In this document: piece by piece, positions 1 to 8,639 of the stretch
Layout of the letters: each line of letters begins with the position of its first letter
Numbering within the stretch: position 1 is the first letter of the stretch
From: Desmospora profundinema
GTDB taxonomy: Bacteria > Bacillota > Bacilli > Thermoactinomycetales > DSM-45169
NCBI RefSeq assembly: GCF_031454155.1
Contig: NZ_JAVDQG010000005.1
Coordinates: forward strand, 186,001-250,000
DNA: 64,000 nt
Direction: 5' to 3'
Program-made: the position numbers and the translations under genes
The notes under the pieces: model-generated
What the model was told of the DNA's origin: nothing
Seen by the model: only the letters and a program-made list of their open reading frames with translations
Database searches by the model: none

Positions 1-801
1 GCCCCATTCCAACATCACATAGTTGGTCACATCCACCACATTATTGATGGGGCGGATTCCCGCAGCCAGGAGCCGATTTTGCAACCATTGCGGAGAAGTT
101 CCGATTCGAATCCCGTCCAGCACCTGGGCTCCATACAATCCACAGTCTTCTTCCGCTTCCAGTACGAGTTCCACCTGGATTTCGTCCCCTTGCGGAACAT
201 CCAGCGTTTCGGGAAGGGTGACGGTTCGGTCCAGCACGGCTGCCACCTCATAGGCCACCCCCGTCATGCTGAGACAATCGGAACGATTGGGCGTCAAATC
301 CAGCTCCAGCACATAATCATTCAGGCCCAATACTTCCTCCGTCGGCTGACCCACTTCCGCCGCTTCCGGCAATACCAAAATTCCTTCCTGTTGGGCTTTT
401 GGCAGGAGTTTTTCCGGCATCCCCAATTCTTTCGCGGAACAGATCATGCCTTGGGAAGCAACTCCCCGCAACTTCGATTTCTTGATTTTGATACCCCCGG
501 GCAACGTCGCCCCGTGCAGCGCAACGGGCACTTTTTGACCAGCGGCTACATTGGCGGCACCACAAACGATTCCCAGCTTCTCCTCTCCCCCCGTGTCCAC
601 CCTGCATACTCGCAGCTTATCGGCATTGGGGTGGGGGTCCACTGTTTCGACCAAACCGACAACCACATGGGACAGTCCTTCATTCCGGGCTTCCACGATA
701 TCCACTTCAATGCCACCCCGGGTCAACGCTTCCGCCAACTGCCGCGGCGTCACCCCTTCCAAATCCACATATTTCCGCAACCATTGGTACGATACCCGCA
801 T
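1..801 (-). CDS. pheT: Phenylalanyl-tRNA synthetase beta subunit, N-terminal part (cut by window edge)
   Basis: Large subunit of the alpha2beta2 cytoplasmic enzyme that charges tRNA-Phe. The first 267 codons are present, starting at ATG 799-801 with MRVSYQWLRKYVDL. Residues about 40-150 form the tRNA-binding (EMAP/OB) domain seen in bacterial PheT (PHPNADKLRVCRVDTGG, then VCGAANVAAGQKVPVAL). The B3/B5 start follows (DLTPNRSDCLSMTGVAYEVAA). It lies 18 nt downstream of pheS and is surely co-transcribed behind the Phe T-box. The remainder lies outside the window. Confidence 0.95.
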   Translation of the reverse strand, partial: MRVSYQWLRKYVDLEGVTPRQLAEALTRGGIEVDIVEARNEGLSHVVVGLVETVDPHPNADKLRVCRVDTGGEEKLGIVCGAANVAAGQKVPVALHGATLPGGIKIKKSKLRGVASQGMICSAKELGMPEKLLPKAQQEGILVLPEAAEVGQPTEEVLGLNDYVLELDLTPNRSDCLSMTGVAYEVAAVLDRTVTLPETLDVPQGDEIQVELVLEAEEDCGLYGAQVLDGIRIGTSPQWLQNRLLAAGIRPINNVVDVTNYVMLEWG

Positions 802-819
802 GGAACACTCCCCCTTCGA

Positions 820-1854
820 TTAAAGCGATTGAAATTGTCGCAGGAACTTCAGGTCATTGGTATAAAATTGCCGGATATCATCAATCCCGTACTTCAAGAG
901 AGCAATCCGTTCCAGTCCCATGCCGAAAGCAAAACCGGTATAGCGTTCCGAATCGTATCCGGCCCCTTCCAACACGCGCGGATGCACCATCCCTGCACCC
1001 AGAATTTCGATCCATCCCGTATGTTTGCACATGCCGCATCCGTTTCCCCCACACTGGACACAGGAGATGTCCATCTCCACACTCGGTTCGGTAAAGGGGA
1101 AGTAGCTGGGGCGAAGCCGGGTCTCCAACTCCATCGCAAACATTTTTTCGGCAAAGGCTTCAAGTGTACCGTGCAGTTCCCCCATGGAGATCCCCCGGTC
1201 CACCACCAGTCCTTCCACCTGGGCAAACTGATGGGAATGAGTCGCGTCATCATCATCCCGTCGGTACACTTTACCGGGACAGATCACCTTGACAGGCACT
1301 TGACCCTCCCGTTCTTCCATGGCGTGCACCTGAACAGGGGAAGTATGCGTACGAAGAAGGATGTCCGAGGTAATATAGAAGGAATCCTGCATATCGCGGG
1401 CGGGATGTTCCTTGGGAAAATTGAGCGCCTCAAAATTATAAGAGTCCCACTCCACTTCCGGTCCCTCTGCCACTTCAAATCCCATCCCGATAAAAATGTC
1501 CTCGATCTCTTCGGTGATCGCACTCAGGGGATGGATCCCGCCAAAAGGACGCGGATGGGCCGGCAATGTGACATCCACCGCCTCCGCTTTTAAGCGCTCT
1601 TCCAGTAACGCTTCGCTGATCTGCCGCTCCTTTGCTTCCATCCATTGTTCCAACTGACTGCGAACCTCGTTGGCCAAACTACCGACAACAGGCCGCTCCT
1701 CCGGGCTGAGATCCTTCATTCCACGCAACACACCGGTCAATTCGCCTTTTTTACCAAGGTACTTCACACGGAGCTGCTTCAATTTCTCCGGATCATGGGC
1801 TGCCTGAATCAGAGAGCGAGCCTCTTCTTTTAACGCTTCCAATCGTTCCCGCAT
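820..1854 (-). CDS. pheS: Phenylalanyl-tRNA synthetase alpha subunit
   Basis: Catalytic alpha chain of PheRS, 344 aa, the usual bacterial length. The N-terminal ~85 residues are the coiled-coil tRNA arm. The class II core follows, with motif 2 around [20 protein letters not shown] and motif 3 [20 protein letters not shown] near the C-terminus. A Cys-rich stretch [16 protein letters not shown] lies between motifs 2 and 3, as in other Firmicute PheS. First gene of the pheS-pheT operon, with a T-box leader directly upstream. Confidence 0.96.
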   Translation of the reverse strand: MRERLEALKEEARSLIQAAHDPEKLKQLRVKYLGKKGELTGVLRGMKDLSPEERPVVGSLANEVRSQLEQWMEAKERQISEALLEERLKAEAVDVTLPAHPRPFGGIHPLSAITEEIEDIFIGMGFEVAEGPEVEWDSYNFEALNFPKEHPARDMQDSFYITSDILLRTHTSPVQVHAMEEREGQVPVKVICPGKVYRRDDDDATHSHQFAQVEGLVVDRGISMGELHGTLEAFAEKMFAMELETRLRPSYFPFTEPSVEMDISCVQCGGNGCGMCKHTGWIEILGAGMVHPRVLEGAGYDSERYTGFAFGMGLERIALLKYGIDDIRQFYTNDLKFLRQFQSL

Positions 1855-1896
1855 CCAACCATCCCTCCTTATTCATAAAAAGCCAGGCTTGTTAAT

Positions 1897-2180
1897 AAAA
1901 AACAAAAAATCCCGCGTCCGAGGGACGAGAGATTCGTGGTACCACCCTGGTTGGATACCGACCGCACACAGGCTGGAGGTATCCCACTTTCTTGAATGAT
2001 AACGGTCTTCCACCGGTACCTCCTTACTACCCCCGAAAAAAAAGGGGGTTCGGGAGCCAGCTCCGGAGCGAACTTCCCACAGCCGTTCCTCGGAAGTGCT
2101 TTCAGTCACGGCACTTCCTCCCTGGCAGGCCTTCACTGTGGTACTTTTCTCCTTCATCGCCTTGGATCAGAAAAAGTTCG
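1897..2180 (-). promoter_or_regulatory. T-box leader of pheST (tRNA-Phe sensing)
   Basis: On the minus strand the T-box core CAGGGTGGTACCACG lies at about 1934-1952. It is followed by a strong terminator: a GTCC/GGAC stem then a T-run near 1900-1930. About 230 nt of structured leader precede it. A TTC codon at 2072-2070 inside AAGTTCGCTCC is a plausible Phe specifier, but I did not fold stem I. Known behaviour: uncharged tRNA-Phe stabilises the antiterminator and turns on pheST. Confidence 0.9.
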
Positions 2181-2185
2181 CATCC

Positions 2186-2214
2186 AGTATAGCTGAAAAA
2201 GCCATCGGATGCAA
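2186..2214 (-). promoter_or_regulatory. Sigma-A promoter of pheST
   Basis: TTGCAT (2214-2209), 17-nt spacer, TATACT (2191-2186) on the minus strand, placed just before the T-box leader. Confidence 0.8.
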
Positions 2215-2237
2215 TCCATAACAACACAAATCGCGCC

Positions 2238-3032
2238 TTAAACCTCCGTCTTCCTTACCTGCCGTACCCACTCATACAACAAAATACCCGCCGTAACGGA
2301 AACATTGAGCGATTCCACTTCTCCCGGCATGGGAATTCGCAGCCGTTCATCAGTCATAGCCTGCAGTTCGGGACTAACGCCTCGGCCTTCATTCCCCAGA
2401 AGCAGGGCCGCCCGTTCGGGTACCGGAACATCAAAATGAACCTGTTCCGCTCTCGGGTCTGTCCCCACCACTTGAAAGCCTAATGCCTTCAATTCCGCAA
2501 TCACCTTCAACAGGTCACCCTGATGAAGGCGAGCGCGAAACAGGGAGCCCATAGCCGACCGAACCACCTTGGGGTTGTAAGGATCCACCGTTCCCGTCCC
2601 TAACCAGATGTTCCGAATCCCCGCCGCTTCCGCTGTCCGCAGAATCGCCCCCAGATTGCCAGGGTCCTGGATGGCATCCAACAACAAGACCTGAGCCCGA
2701 TGAGCGGGGATATATGGAGTGTGATGGCGGGGGATGGAGACTTCGGCGGCAATCCCCTGAGGCGACTGGGTATCCACCAATCCGGTAAAAATGGACGGAT
2801 ACAGGCAATATACCGGCACCTCTCCCAATTCGGGGAATCGTTCCAATACCCCCGTCCCTTCCTCGGAGATCAGAATAGCCCGGATGTCCAGGTTGGCGTC
2901 CATCGCTTCCCTGAGCAACTTCTCTCCCTCAACCAACATGCTGCGGTATTCTTCCCGTCCTTTGCGTGTCCCCAACTTCCGCCACCGTTTTACTTTCTCG
3001 TTGCGTGCCGAGGTAATACTTCGGATTTCCAT
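2238..3032 (-). CDS. TrmH/SpoU-family RNA 2'-O-methyltransferase
   Basis: A 264-aa SAM-dependent RNA ribose methyltransferase of the SPOUT class. The N-terminal ~95 residues are the substrate-binding domain (ITSARNEKVKRWRKL). The knotted catalytic domain carries LLLDAIQDPGNLGAILRTAE (motif 1), LLLGNEGRGVSPE (motif 2) and IPMPGEVESLNVSVTAGILL (motif 3). It occupies the position of B. subtilis ysgA beside pheS; the exact nucleotide modified (23S rRNA is likely) cannot be read from sequence. It is 3 nt from the upstream Ktr gene, so the two are probably co-transcribed. Confidence 0.9.
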   Translation of the reverse strand: MEIRSITSARNEKVKRWRKLGTRKGREEYRSMLVEGEKLLREAMDANLDIRAILISEEGTGVLERFPELGEVPVYCLYPSIFTGLVDTQSPQGIAAEVSIPRHHTPYIPAHRAQVLLLDAIQDPGNLGAILRTAEAAGIRNIWLGTGTVDPYNPKVVRSAMGSLFRARLHQGDLLKVIAELKALGFQVVGTDPRAEQVHFDVPVPERAALLLGNEGRGVSPELQAMTDERLRIPMPGEVESLNVSVTAGILLYEWVRQVRKTEV

Positions 3033-3035
3033 GGC

Positions 3036-3689
3036 TTACGCTTTTTCCTCCAGCTTTTTAAGATCGTTATTATGACCGATCACGACAAGAATGTCCCCTT
3101 CATGGATCACATCATCCGCCAACGGTGCAATATTAATACGCGGCCCGCTCTTGATCGCCATCACATTACATCCGAACTTGGCCCGGATATCCAGCTTCTC
3201 CAAGGTTTTTCCGGCAAAAAACTCCCCGGCACTCACCTCGATAATGCTGTAATCGTCTGCTAGTTCAATATAATCGAGGATATTGGGTGAGATCAGGTTG
3301 TGAACCACGCGGACTCCCATGTCCCGTTCCGGGAAAACCACTTTGTGGGCCCCGATCTTATACAACACTTTCCCGTGAAGATCGTTACGGGCTTTCACCA
3401 CCACTTTCTTTACACCCATCTCCTGGAGGATCAACGTTGTCATAATACTGGATTGGATATCTTCCCCGATGGAGACGACCACCACATCAAAATTGCGTAC
3501 CCCAAGGGCTTTTAACGCATTTTCATCCGTAGAGTCCGCCTCCACTGCATGGGTGACGATCTGGGCAAAATCCTGGACCCGTTGGGGATCCCTGTCGATC
3601 GCCATCACTTCATATCCCATATCATGCAGAGTCTTGGCAACACTGCCGCCAAATCGACCCAGTCCGATGACCGCGAATGTTTTGTTCAT
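3036..3689 (-). CDS. Ktr/Trk potassium uptake regulatory subunit (RCK domain protein)
   Basis: A 217-aa cytoplasmic gating ring subunit for a KtrB/KtrD-type potassium channel. The N-terminal RCK_N Rossmann fold starts AVIGLGRFGGSVAKTLHDMG with the ligand-binding acidic residue at VMAIDRD (ATP/ADP or c-di-AMP-linked regulation is known in the family). The RCK_C domain occupies about residues 135-217 (IIEVSAGEFFAGKTLEKLDI). It is KtrA or KtrC-like; the paralogue cannot be assigned without its membrane partner, which is not in the window. Confidence 0.92.
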   Translation of the reverse strand: MNKTFAVIGLGRFGGSVAKTLHDMGYEVMAIDRDPQRVQDFAQIVTHAVEADSTDENALKALGVRNFDVVVVSIGEDIQSSIMTTLILQEMGVKKVVVKARNDLHGKVLYKIGAHKVVFPERDMGVRVVHNLISPNILDYIELADDYSIIEVSAGEFFAGKTLEKLDIRAKFGCNVMAIKSGPRINIAPLADDVIHEGDILVVIGHNNDLKKLEEKA

Positions 3690-3802
3690 GCCGATCCTCC
3701 TTCACCGTCAACCGGTATCGCGCCTATTATACCATAATTTTTCCACACCACGGATAACACGGTTATTTCGGGTCACAATACGAGGGAAAGGAGGACATAC
3801 AT

Positions 3803-4042
3803 GTGAATTTTCCCATTCGAGGTGCCGTTATTCACAACGTCCAGGATATGAGTCCAAAAGAACTTCACAACATGGTCAACGACTCCATCGAGCGAGGGGA
3901 GGAAAAGCTGCTGCCTGGGTTGGGTGTCCTGTTCGAAGTGATTTGGGAAAACTGCGATCAGACGAAAAAGGATGAGTTAATCGATACCTTGCACAACAAC
4001 ATGCCCCGTGAACAGGCCCAACCTCCACTTTCTCCCTCCTAA
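3803..4042 (+). CDS. sspI: Small acid-soluble spore protein I
   Basis: A 79-aa SspI homologue, a minor SASP made in the forespore. The family signature EEKLLPGLGVLFEVIWEN is fully present. Start is GTG at 3803 behind AAAGGAGG (3788-3795); the ATG two bases earlier is followed at once by TGA, so it cannot be the start. The C-terminus (PREQAQPPLSPS) is somewhat longer and Pro-rich. Monocistronic, with its own terminator downstream. Confidence 0.93.
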   Translation: MNFPIRGAVIHNVQDMSPKELHNMVNDSIERGEEKLLPGLGVLFEVIWENCDQTKKDELIDTLHNNMPREQAQPPLSPS

Positions 4043-4063
4043 AAAATTTGCCGCGGCATAAGT

Positions 4064-4094
4064 CGATGCCCACGAAGAGGGCATCGCTTTTTTT
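4064..4094 (+). terminator. Rho-independent terminator of sspI
   Basis: CGATGCCC (4064-4071) pairs with GGGCATCG (4079-4086) across a 7-nt loop and is followed by a T-run. Confidence 0.85.
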
Positions 4095-4109
4095 ACTCGG
4101 CCCATGAAA

Positions 4110-4141
4110 CCAGTGACCATCCCCCATCGGATGGTCACTGG
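4110..4141 (-). terminator. Terminator-like hairpin after the M42 peptidase gene
   Basis: A perfect 12-bp stem (4110-4121 with 4130-4141) lies directly after the stop codon of the minus-strand peptidase gene. The T-run is weak (TTTCAT), so it may be partial. Confidence 0.6.
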
Positions 4142-4144
4142 TAA

Positions 4145-5236
4145 TCAAGAACGAATCAGTTTCTCCAATGTTCGATTGTCCAATCGTTGAATCACGCGTA
4201 CCAGCAAGTCCACCAATTGTTCGGCATCGTCTTCATGAATGACGGAGGCATGGCTGTGAATGTAGCGGGCTGGTACACCCAGGGAAACAGTGGGAACTCC
4301 CTGGTCAAACAGATGAATATGGCTAGCGTCTGTGGCTCCACGGCTGATCCATTCGTGTTGCAAGGGAATACCGGCCTCTTCCGCGGTCTCCTCTACCAAC
4401 CGGATCAATCCCCGATGCGGAATGTGCCCGGCATCATACAAAACAACGAGCGGGCCGCTCCCCATTTGACAAGAGGCCTGGTTTTTACCGATTCCTGGGG
4501 TATCACCGCTGATTCCCACATCGATGGCAAAGCCGATATCCGGTTTCACGGCAGCCGTAGCGGTATGGGCGCCCCTGCGTCCCACCTCTTCCATGACCGT
4601 CCCGACACTGAAGACGGTATTGGGATGGTTGACTCCTTCCAAGCGGTGCAACACTTCCACCGCTACAGCACAACCTAGGCGGTTATCCATCGCTTTGGCC
4701 AGCCAGTGCTTGGGGTTGGCCATCACGGTAAACGGCGAGTGCGGCACCACCACATCCCCGGGTCGAATACCGAAGTCACGCGCCTCCTTCTCCGATTCGG
4801 CTCCCACATCAATAAACAGCTCTTCAAGGGGAATCGATTTTTTCCGTTGCTCCATAGATAATAAATGAGGAGGTTTGGAGCCGACCACCCCCAAAATCAC
4901 ACCCTGGTCCGTCACCACATCCACCCGCTGAGCCGGCAACACTTGACTCCACCATCCACCCAGGGGTTGAAATCGCAAAAAACCTTCGTCCAAAATCCGA
5001 GTCACCATAAAACCCACTTCATCCAAATGACCGGCCACCATCACCCGGGGTCCTGACGCCTGTCCCTCCTTGCGGGCGATAACGGCTCCGAGACGATCAG
5101 CGGTCACCTCGTCCGCAACCGGTGCCACCTGACGGGCCATCACCTCCCGAACCGGTCCCTCATGCCCCGGAGGTCCCGGTACGTCCGTCAATTCCGCCAA
5201 CAATCGGCGAAAATCAGATCCTTGGTGTTTCCCCAT
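4145..5236 (-). CDS. M42-family metallo-aminopeptidase
   Basis: A 363-aa cytoplasmic peptidase of the M42 (glutamyl aminopeptidase/FrvX/YsdC) family, forming tetrahedral dinuclear-metal enzymes that trim peptides. Metal/catalytic motifs: VAGHLDEVGFMV (first His/Asp), DNRLGCAVAVEVL (bridging Asp), TVMEEVGRRG (catalytic Glu pair), AIDVG and IHSHASVI (C-terminal His). Start chosen at ATG 5236 because GAGGTG sits 6 nt upstream. Encoded opposite sspI, as in several bacilli. Substrate preference unknown. Confidence 0.92.
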   Translation of the reverse strand: MGKHQGSDFRRLLAELTDVPGPPGHEGPVREVMARQVAPVADEVTADRLGAVIARKEGQASGPRVMVAGHLDEVGFMVTRILDEGFLRFQPLGGWWSQVLPAQRVDVVTDQGVILGVVGSKPPHLLSMEQRKKSIPLEELFIDVGAESEKEARDFGIRPGDVVVPHSPFTVMANPKHWLAKAMDNRLGCAVAVEVLHRLEGVNHPNTVFSVGTVMEEVGRRGAHTATAAVKPDIGFAIDVGISGDTPGIGKNQASCQMGSGPLVVLYDAGHIPHRGLIRLVEETAEEAGIPLQHEWISRGATDASHIHLFDQGVPTVSLGVPARYIHSHASVIHEDDAEQLVDLLVRVIQRLDNRTLEKLIRS

Positions 5237-5297
5237 TATGTACACCTCATTTCTCCTTTTTCACCCGTTCCTTATCATACCATATGCTTCGACGAGC

Positions 5298-5327
5298 GAA
5301 AAAAAGAAACCCCCTGGATCAGGGGTT
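5298..5327 (-). terminator. Terminator overlapping the hsp20 stop codon
   Basis: AACCCC/GGGGTT hairpin on the minus strand followed by a T-run. The hsp20 stop codon (5319-5321) lies in the loop. Confidence 0.8.
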
Positions 5328-5732
5328 CGGGGGAGAAGTGACACCTTCATCCCGCTGAGAAACCTGTCGCTTTGGAATCGTCACGATCAAGCGGCCGTCG
5401 GGTTTGATGTCCGTCTTCAGACGTGTTTCATCCACCGGCACAGGCAGCCATTGATTCATGGTAAAATGGGTTTCCTCGCGTACTCCCGATGGCGTATGAT
5501 CCATAAATACACCAGAAATGAACAGAATGTTTTCCTCCACCCGCACATCGACCGTATGGCGCCGGCTCCACCCTGGTACCACTACTTCTACCACCAGCAC
5601 ATCCCCTTCGTCTCGCATGGTTTTTTCCAACGAAGGGATGTTGAATTCGGCTTGCAACTCTTCCAGCTCCTTCACCATCTCGGTCCAGCCATCCTGCAAT
5701 GTCTGATTAAACCACGGTTTCATCCACTCCAT
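5319..5732 (-). CDS. Hsp20/alpha-crystallin-type small heat-shock protein
   Basis: A 137-aa protein starting MEWMKPWFNQ; start ATG 5732 is preceded by AAAGGAGG, so longer readings upstream are discarded. Residues about 45-125 form an alpha-crystallin domain (DVLVVEVVVPGWSRRHTVDV, then LFISGVF, ending KPDGRLIVTIPK). The ACD ends in the usual G-x-L motif (GRLIVTIPK), but the classical C-terminal I-x-I/V tail is missing, so oligomerisation may differ. Likely a holdase chaperone or spore-associated protein. Separate from the yjcZ-like gene upstream by a terminator. Confidence 0.8.
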   Translation of the reverse strand: MEWMKPWFNQTLQDGWTEMVKELEELQAEFNIPSLEKTMRDEGDVLVVEVVVPGWSRRHTVDVRVEENILFISGVFMDHTPSGVREETHFTMNQWLPVPVDETRLKTDIKPDGRLIVTIPKRQVSQRDEGVTSPPNP

Positions 5733-5751
5733 TCCTCTACCCTCCTTTTTT

Positions 5752-5788
5752 CTGATAAAGAAAGCACACCTTCCATGGGAAGGTGCAC
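5752..5788 (-). terminator. Terminator of the yjcZ-like gene
   Basis: ACCTTCC (5768-5774) pairs with GGAAGGT around 5778-5785; on the minus strand TTTCTTTATC follows. Confidence 0.75.
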
Positions 5789-5796
5789 TTCTTCGA

Positions 5797-5946
5797 TCAA
5801 TAGTACGGACCGTAAAACCCTCCACCCCAAAACAGGAAGAATCCCAAGAAGATTAAAATCAGAATCACAACCACTACAGCAATAGCGATTCCAATTCCTC
5901 CAAACCCTCCGTAACCGCCAAAAAAACTGGTAGCCTTGGTTTTCAT
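5797..5946 (-). CDS. YjcZ-like small sporulation membrane peptide
   Basis: A 49-aa peptide starting MKTKATSFFGGYGG at ATG 5946 with GGGAGG upstream. The Gly/Phe/Tyr-rich head (FFGGYGGFGGIG) precedes one hydrophobic segment (IAIAVVVVILILIFLGFFLF) and a GGGFYGPYY tail. This architecture is that of the YjcZ family of sporulation-induced membrane peptides, often present as several copies in bacilli. Function unknown. Too short for reliable family statistics, but its own SD and terminator support a real gene. Confidence 0.72.
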   Translation of the reverse strand: MKTKATSFFGGYGGFGGIGIAIAVVVVILILIFLGFFLFWGGGFYGPYY

Positions 5947-6053
5947 ACCGATCTCCCTCCCTAAGCCTTTTCCACTCCTTACACCATATGTGTACGAACC
6001 GGACCCGGTATAGACAGAAGCCCTTCCACTATCGAGGTTTGGTGGACACCTAA

Positions 6054-6083
6054 TTGACATCCTGTCGCATCTTCCGATACGAT
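6054..6083 (+). promoter_or_regulatory. Sigma-A promoter of thiDE
   Basis: TTGACA (6054-6059), 18-nt spacer, TACGAT (6078-6083), about 18 nt before the TPP aptamer. Confidence 0.7.
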
Positions 6084-6100
6084 GAGATTGAATACATTAC

Positions 6101-6189
6101 ACACGGGAGCTCGGAGGACCGGGCTGAGAGGGTGACTGTTCCGCCACCGACCGTCAACCTGATCTGGGTAATGCCAGCGGAGGAAATGA
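6101..6189 (+). promoter_or_regulatory. TPP riboswitch (THI element)
   Basis: The conserved boxes are present in order: GGGAGCTCGGA, GGGCTGAGAGGG, ACCTGATCTGGGTAATGCCA and GCGGAGGAAA. Thiamine pyrophosphate binding would favour the downstream terminator (6221-6252) and shut off thiDE. Confidence 0.96.
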
Positions 6190-6220
6190 TTCAAAATCAT
6201 GCGATGGACTTGAAATGTTC

Positions 6221-6252
6221 GCACCGCCGTTGGTATGCCTGGCGGTGTTTTT
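6221..6252 (+). terminator. Riboswitch-controlled attenuator before thiD
   Basis: CACCGCC (6222-6228) pairs with GGCGGTG (6241-6247) followed by TTTTTAT. Located between the TPP aptamer and thiD. Confidence 0.85.
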
Positions 6253-6277
6253 ATATGGAAAAAGGAGGACTGATGGG

Positions 6278-7093
6278 ATGTCTACTCCACGGGCGTTAAC
6301 CATTGCCGGCTCTGACAGCGGCGGAGGAGCCGGTATTCAAGCGGATCTAAAAACGTTTCAGGAAAGAGACGTATTTGGGATGAGTGCCGTGACTGCGATC
6401 ACAGCCCAAAATACGCAAGAAGTGACCGGCATTTATGAGTGTTCGGAAGAAGCGGTCACCCGCCAAATCGAAGCAGTCGCCTCGGATATCGGGATCGACG
6501 CAGCCAAAACAGGGATGATCGCCAGCATCACCATCATGAAAGCCGTCGCCCAACAGGTGGAGAAACACCGGATCCACCCACTGGTTATTGACCCCGTGAT
6601 GGTTGCCAAAAGTGGGGATTCCCTGTTGGAGAAAGAAGCTCGCCAAGCCTTAAAGCGGATCCTGCTTCCATTAGCCCATCTGATTACTCCCAACTTACCG
6701 GAGGCGGAAGTACTAACGGGCAAAATGCTGGATACGGATGAAAAGAGAAGAGACGCCGCTCGTCACATCGTAGATATGGGGGCAGACGCCGTGATTATCA
6801 AGGGTGGACATGTGACGGGGGATTCCGCCGACGACCTCTTATTCGATGGGGAGTCTTTCCACGTCTTTTCCGCTCCCCGTCTGAACACCCGCCACACCCA
6901 TGGAACCGGCTGCACCTTTTCCGCAGCGATCACTGCGGAACTGGCCAAAGGCCGAGAGTTGCTAAAAGCGATACAAATCGCCAAAGCATACATCACGGAA
7001 GCGATCCGCCATCCGCTCAATCTGGGACGAGGACATGGACCCACCAACCATTTCGCCTACCGGCATTTTGCCCAGGCGGAGGAGCTGCGCTGA
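6278..7093 (+). CDS. thiD: Hydroxymethylpyrimidine/phosphomethylpyrimidine kinase
   Basis: A 271-aa ribokinase-fold kinase that phosphorylates HMP and HMP-P to HMP-PP for thiamine synthesis. N-terminus ALTIAGSDSGGGAGIQADLK is the substrate-binding motif; ITPNLPEAEVLTG and the anion hole THGTGCTFSAAITAEL are intact. Start ATG 6278 follows AAAGGAGG. First gene after the TPP riboswitch. An unusual 180-bp gap separates it from thiE; I see no gene in the gap. Confidence 0.95.
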   Translation: MSTPRALTIAGSDSGGGAGIQADLKTFQERDVFGMSAVTAITAQNTQEVTGIYECSEEAVTRQIEAVASDIGIDAAKTGMIASITIMKAVAQQVEKHRIHPLVIDPVMVAKSGDSLLEKEARQALKRILLPLAHLITPNLPEAEVLTGKMLDTDEKRRDAARHIVDMGADAVIIKGGHVTGDSADDLLFDGESFHVFSAPRLNTRHTHGTGCTFSAAITAELAKGRELLKAIQIAKAYITEAIRHPLNLGRGHGPTNHFAYRHFAQAEELR

Positions 7094-7273
7094 TCGGTCT
7101 GAATTTCCGATTCATGGCATAGGATGCAAGGTGGAAGCGACACCTGGAGTGTATCCCGTGCTAAAACCAGGGATGATTCAACCCAACCTCTCTTCAGTAA
7201 AAATTACGGGAACGGGGTTACCAGCCGAATCAAAGGGTTTCATCACAGAAAACAACGATCGGGAGGTTTTGCC

Positions 7274-7936
7274 ATGCCATTCTCCCCTTTCAGCCTTCGA
7301 CTCTATTTCATTATGGGGAGTCAAGACTGCGACGGACGCGATCCAACATGGGTACTGAAAGAAGCGATTGCCGGAGGAATCACCCTGTTTCAATTTAGGG
7401 AAAAAGAATCCTCCCTTACCATGACGGAAACCGTTTTTCTGGGAAAGCGACTCCGGGAAATCTGCCAGCGATCCTCCATTCCATTTATCGTCAATGACCG
7501 GGCAGATCTGGCGATGGTGTTGGAAGCAGACGGGGTTCATGTCGGGCAGGAGGACTTACCGGCTGTTCAGGCCCGCCGCCTGATGGGGACAGACGCCATT
7601 ATCGGTGTTTCCTGTGAACAACCGGGAGAAGTCGACAAAGCCATTCAGGCGGGTGCCGATTATATCGGAGTCGGTTCTCTCTTTTCCACTCGTTCCAAAG
7701 CGGATGCCGGTAAACCGATCGGACCCGAGGCCATCCACCGAATTCGCCAATCTCACGCACACGGGCTGCCCATCGTCGGTATCGGCGGGATCCACTCCGA
7801 TAATGCGGACAGCGTCGTCTCCGCCGGTGCCGATGGCGTCGCCGTCATCTCCGCGATCGCCTCCGCACCGTCCCCTCGCCAGGCGGCGGAAGATCTTTGC
7901 ATGGCGATGGATCAACGGAATCGAAAGACAGTTTGA
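7274..7936 (+). CDS. thiE: Thiamine-phosphate synthase
   Basis: A 220-aa TIM-barrel enzyme joining HMP-PP and thiazole phosphate. Motifs: LFQFREKESS, VNDRADLAMVLEADGVHVGQ (substrate pocket), IGVGSLFSTRSK and a phosphate-binding IVGIGGI. Start ATG 7274 with GGGAGG upstream. Shares the riboswitch transcript with thiD. thiM and thiazole genes (thiG/thiS/thiO) are absent here, so the thiazole half is made or salvaged elsewhere. Confidence 0.95.
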   Translation: MPFSPFSLRLYFIMGSQDCDGRDPTWVLKEAIAGGITLFQFREKESSLTMTETVFLGKRLREICQRSSIPFIVNDRADLAMVLEADGVHVGQEDLPAVQARRLMGTDAIIGVSCEQPGEVDKAIQAGADYIGVGSLFSTRSKADAGKPIGPEAIHRIRQSHAHGLPIVGIGGIHSDNADSVVSAGADGVAVISAIASAPSPRQAAEDLCMAMDQRNRKTV

Positions 7937-7956
7937 CCGCCCCCGGATCCCGATGC

Positions 7957-8001
7957 AAAAAGCCACCCAGTCCTGGGATATACCAGACTGGGTGGCTTTT
8001 A
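7957..8001. terminator. Bidirectional terminator between thiE and the DJ-1 gene
   Basis: A 15-bp stem (7957-7971 with 7986-8000) has A-run and T-run flanks, so it can end transcripts from both sides. Confidence 0.9.
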
Positions 8002-8022
8002 TTATCCATACGGATTGACACG

Positions 8023-8574
8023 TCAACGAGAGAGCAGCTGCAAAAACGACTTTGTAAATCCGGGCAGATCGGGCCATGCATGACCGGAAACCAGATTCCC
8101 TTCCACATGGAGCGGATCGGTTACAAAAATGGCACCGTAGCTTTCCACTTCTGGGCGGCAAGCGGTGAAAGCGGTCATCTCACGTCCCTTAACCACATCA
8201 GGCACGACGGCGAAGACGAGTGCGGCATGGCAGATAGCACCGACGGGCTTGTTTTCTTCAAAGAAATGGCGAATCAGATCCGGGGCTTTTTCATGCATCC
8301 GGATGTGCTCGGGAGCTCGTCCGCCGGGAATGATCAAACCGTCATATTCAGCCGGGTTCACCTCGTCGAAAGACGTGTGGGCATCCAAGCCGTACGCCCA
8401 TTTTTCCGTAAACGTCTCCACTTCCGGTTCAAAATCATGAACAACCGTTTTCAGTTTTTTCTTGGTAGGAGCCGCGATGACCACTTCATGTCCTTCCTCG
8501 ATCAGACGGTAGTATGGATAAAACACTTCCAGCGCTTCCACGGCGTCACCGGTCATGATCAGCACTTTTGCCAT
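8023..8574 (-). CDS. DJ-1/PfpI family protein
   Basis: A 183-aa class I glutamine-amidotransferase-like protein starting MAKVLIMTGDAVEALEVFYP (ATG 8574, GGAGGGG upstream). The nucleophile elbow VGAICHAALVF contains the Cys with a following His, and the acidic partner fits IIPGGRAPEHIR, as in PfpI/YhbO-type proteins. These are described as peptidases, deglycases or glyoxalases and stress proteins; the activity cannot be chosen from sequence. Monocistronic. Confidence 0.88.
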   Translation of the reverse strand: MAKVLIMTGDAVEALEVFYPYYRLIEEGHEVVIAAPTKKKLKTVVHDFEPEVETFTEKWAYGLDAHTSFDEVNPAEYDGLIIPGGRAPEHIRMHEKAPDLIRHFFEENKPVGAICHAALVFAVVPDVVKGREMTAFTACRPEVESYGAIFVTDPLHVEGNLVSGHAWPDLPGFTKSFLQLLSR

Positions 8575-8639
8575 ATCGCAGAAACCCCTCCAAACCTCTC
8601 TTGTATTCTTACATTTCACTTGGTTTATTACCACTTCGA

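Noticed and set aside
79-1593. A 504-aa plus-strand open frame
   Set aside because: It is the antisense shadow of pheT/pheS, which have full family motifs on the minus strand.
6215-6277. Upstream extension of thiD
   Set aside because: It would run through the riboswitch terminator; ATG 6278 has a strong SD and matches the family start.
7094-7273. A possible small gene between thiD and thiE
   Set aside because: No frame with SD and coding character; the longer thiE frame upstream of ATG 7274 has no family similarity.
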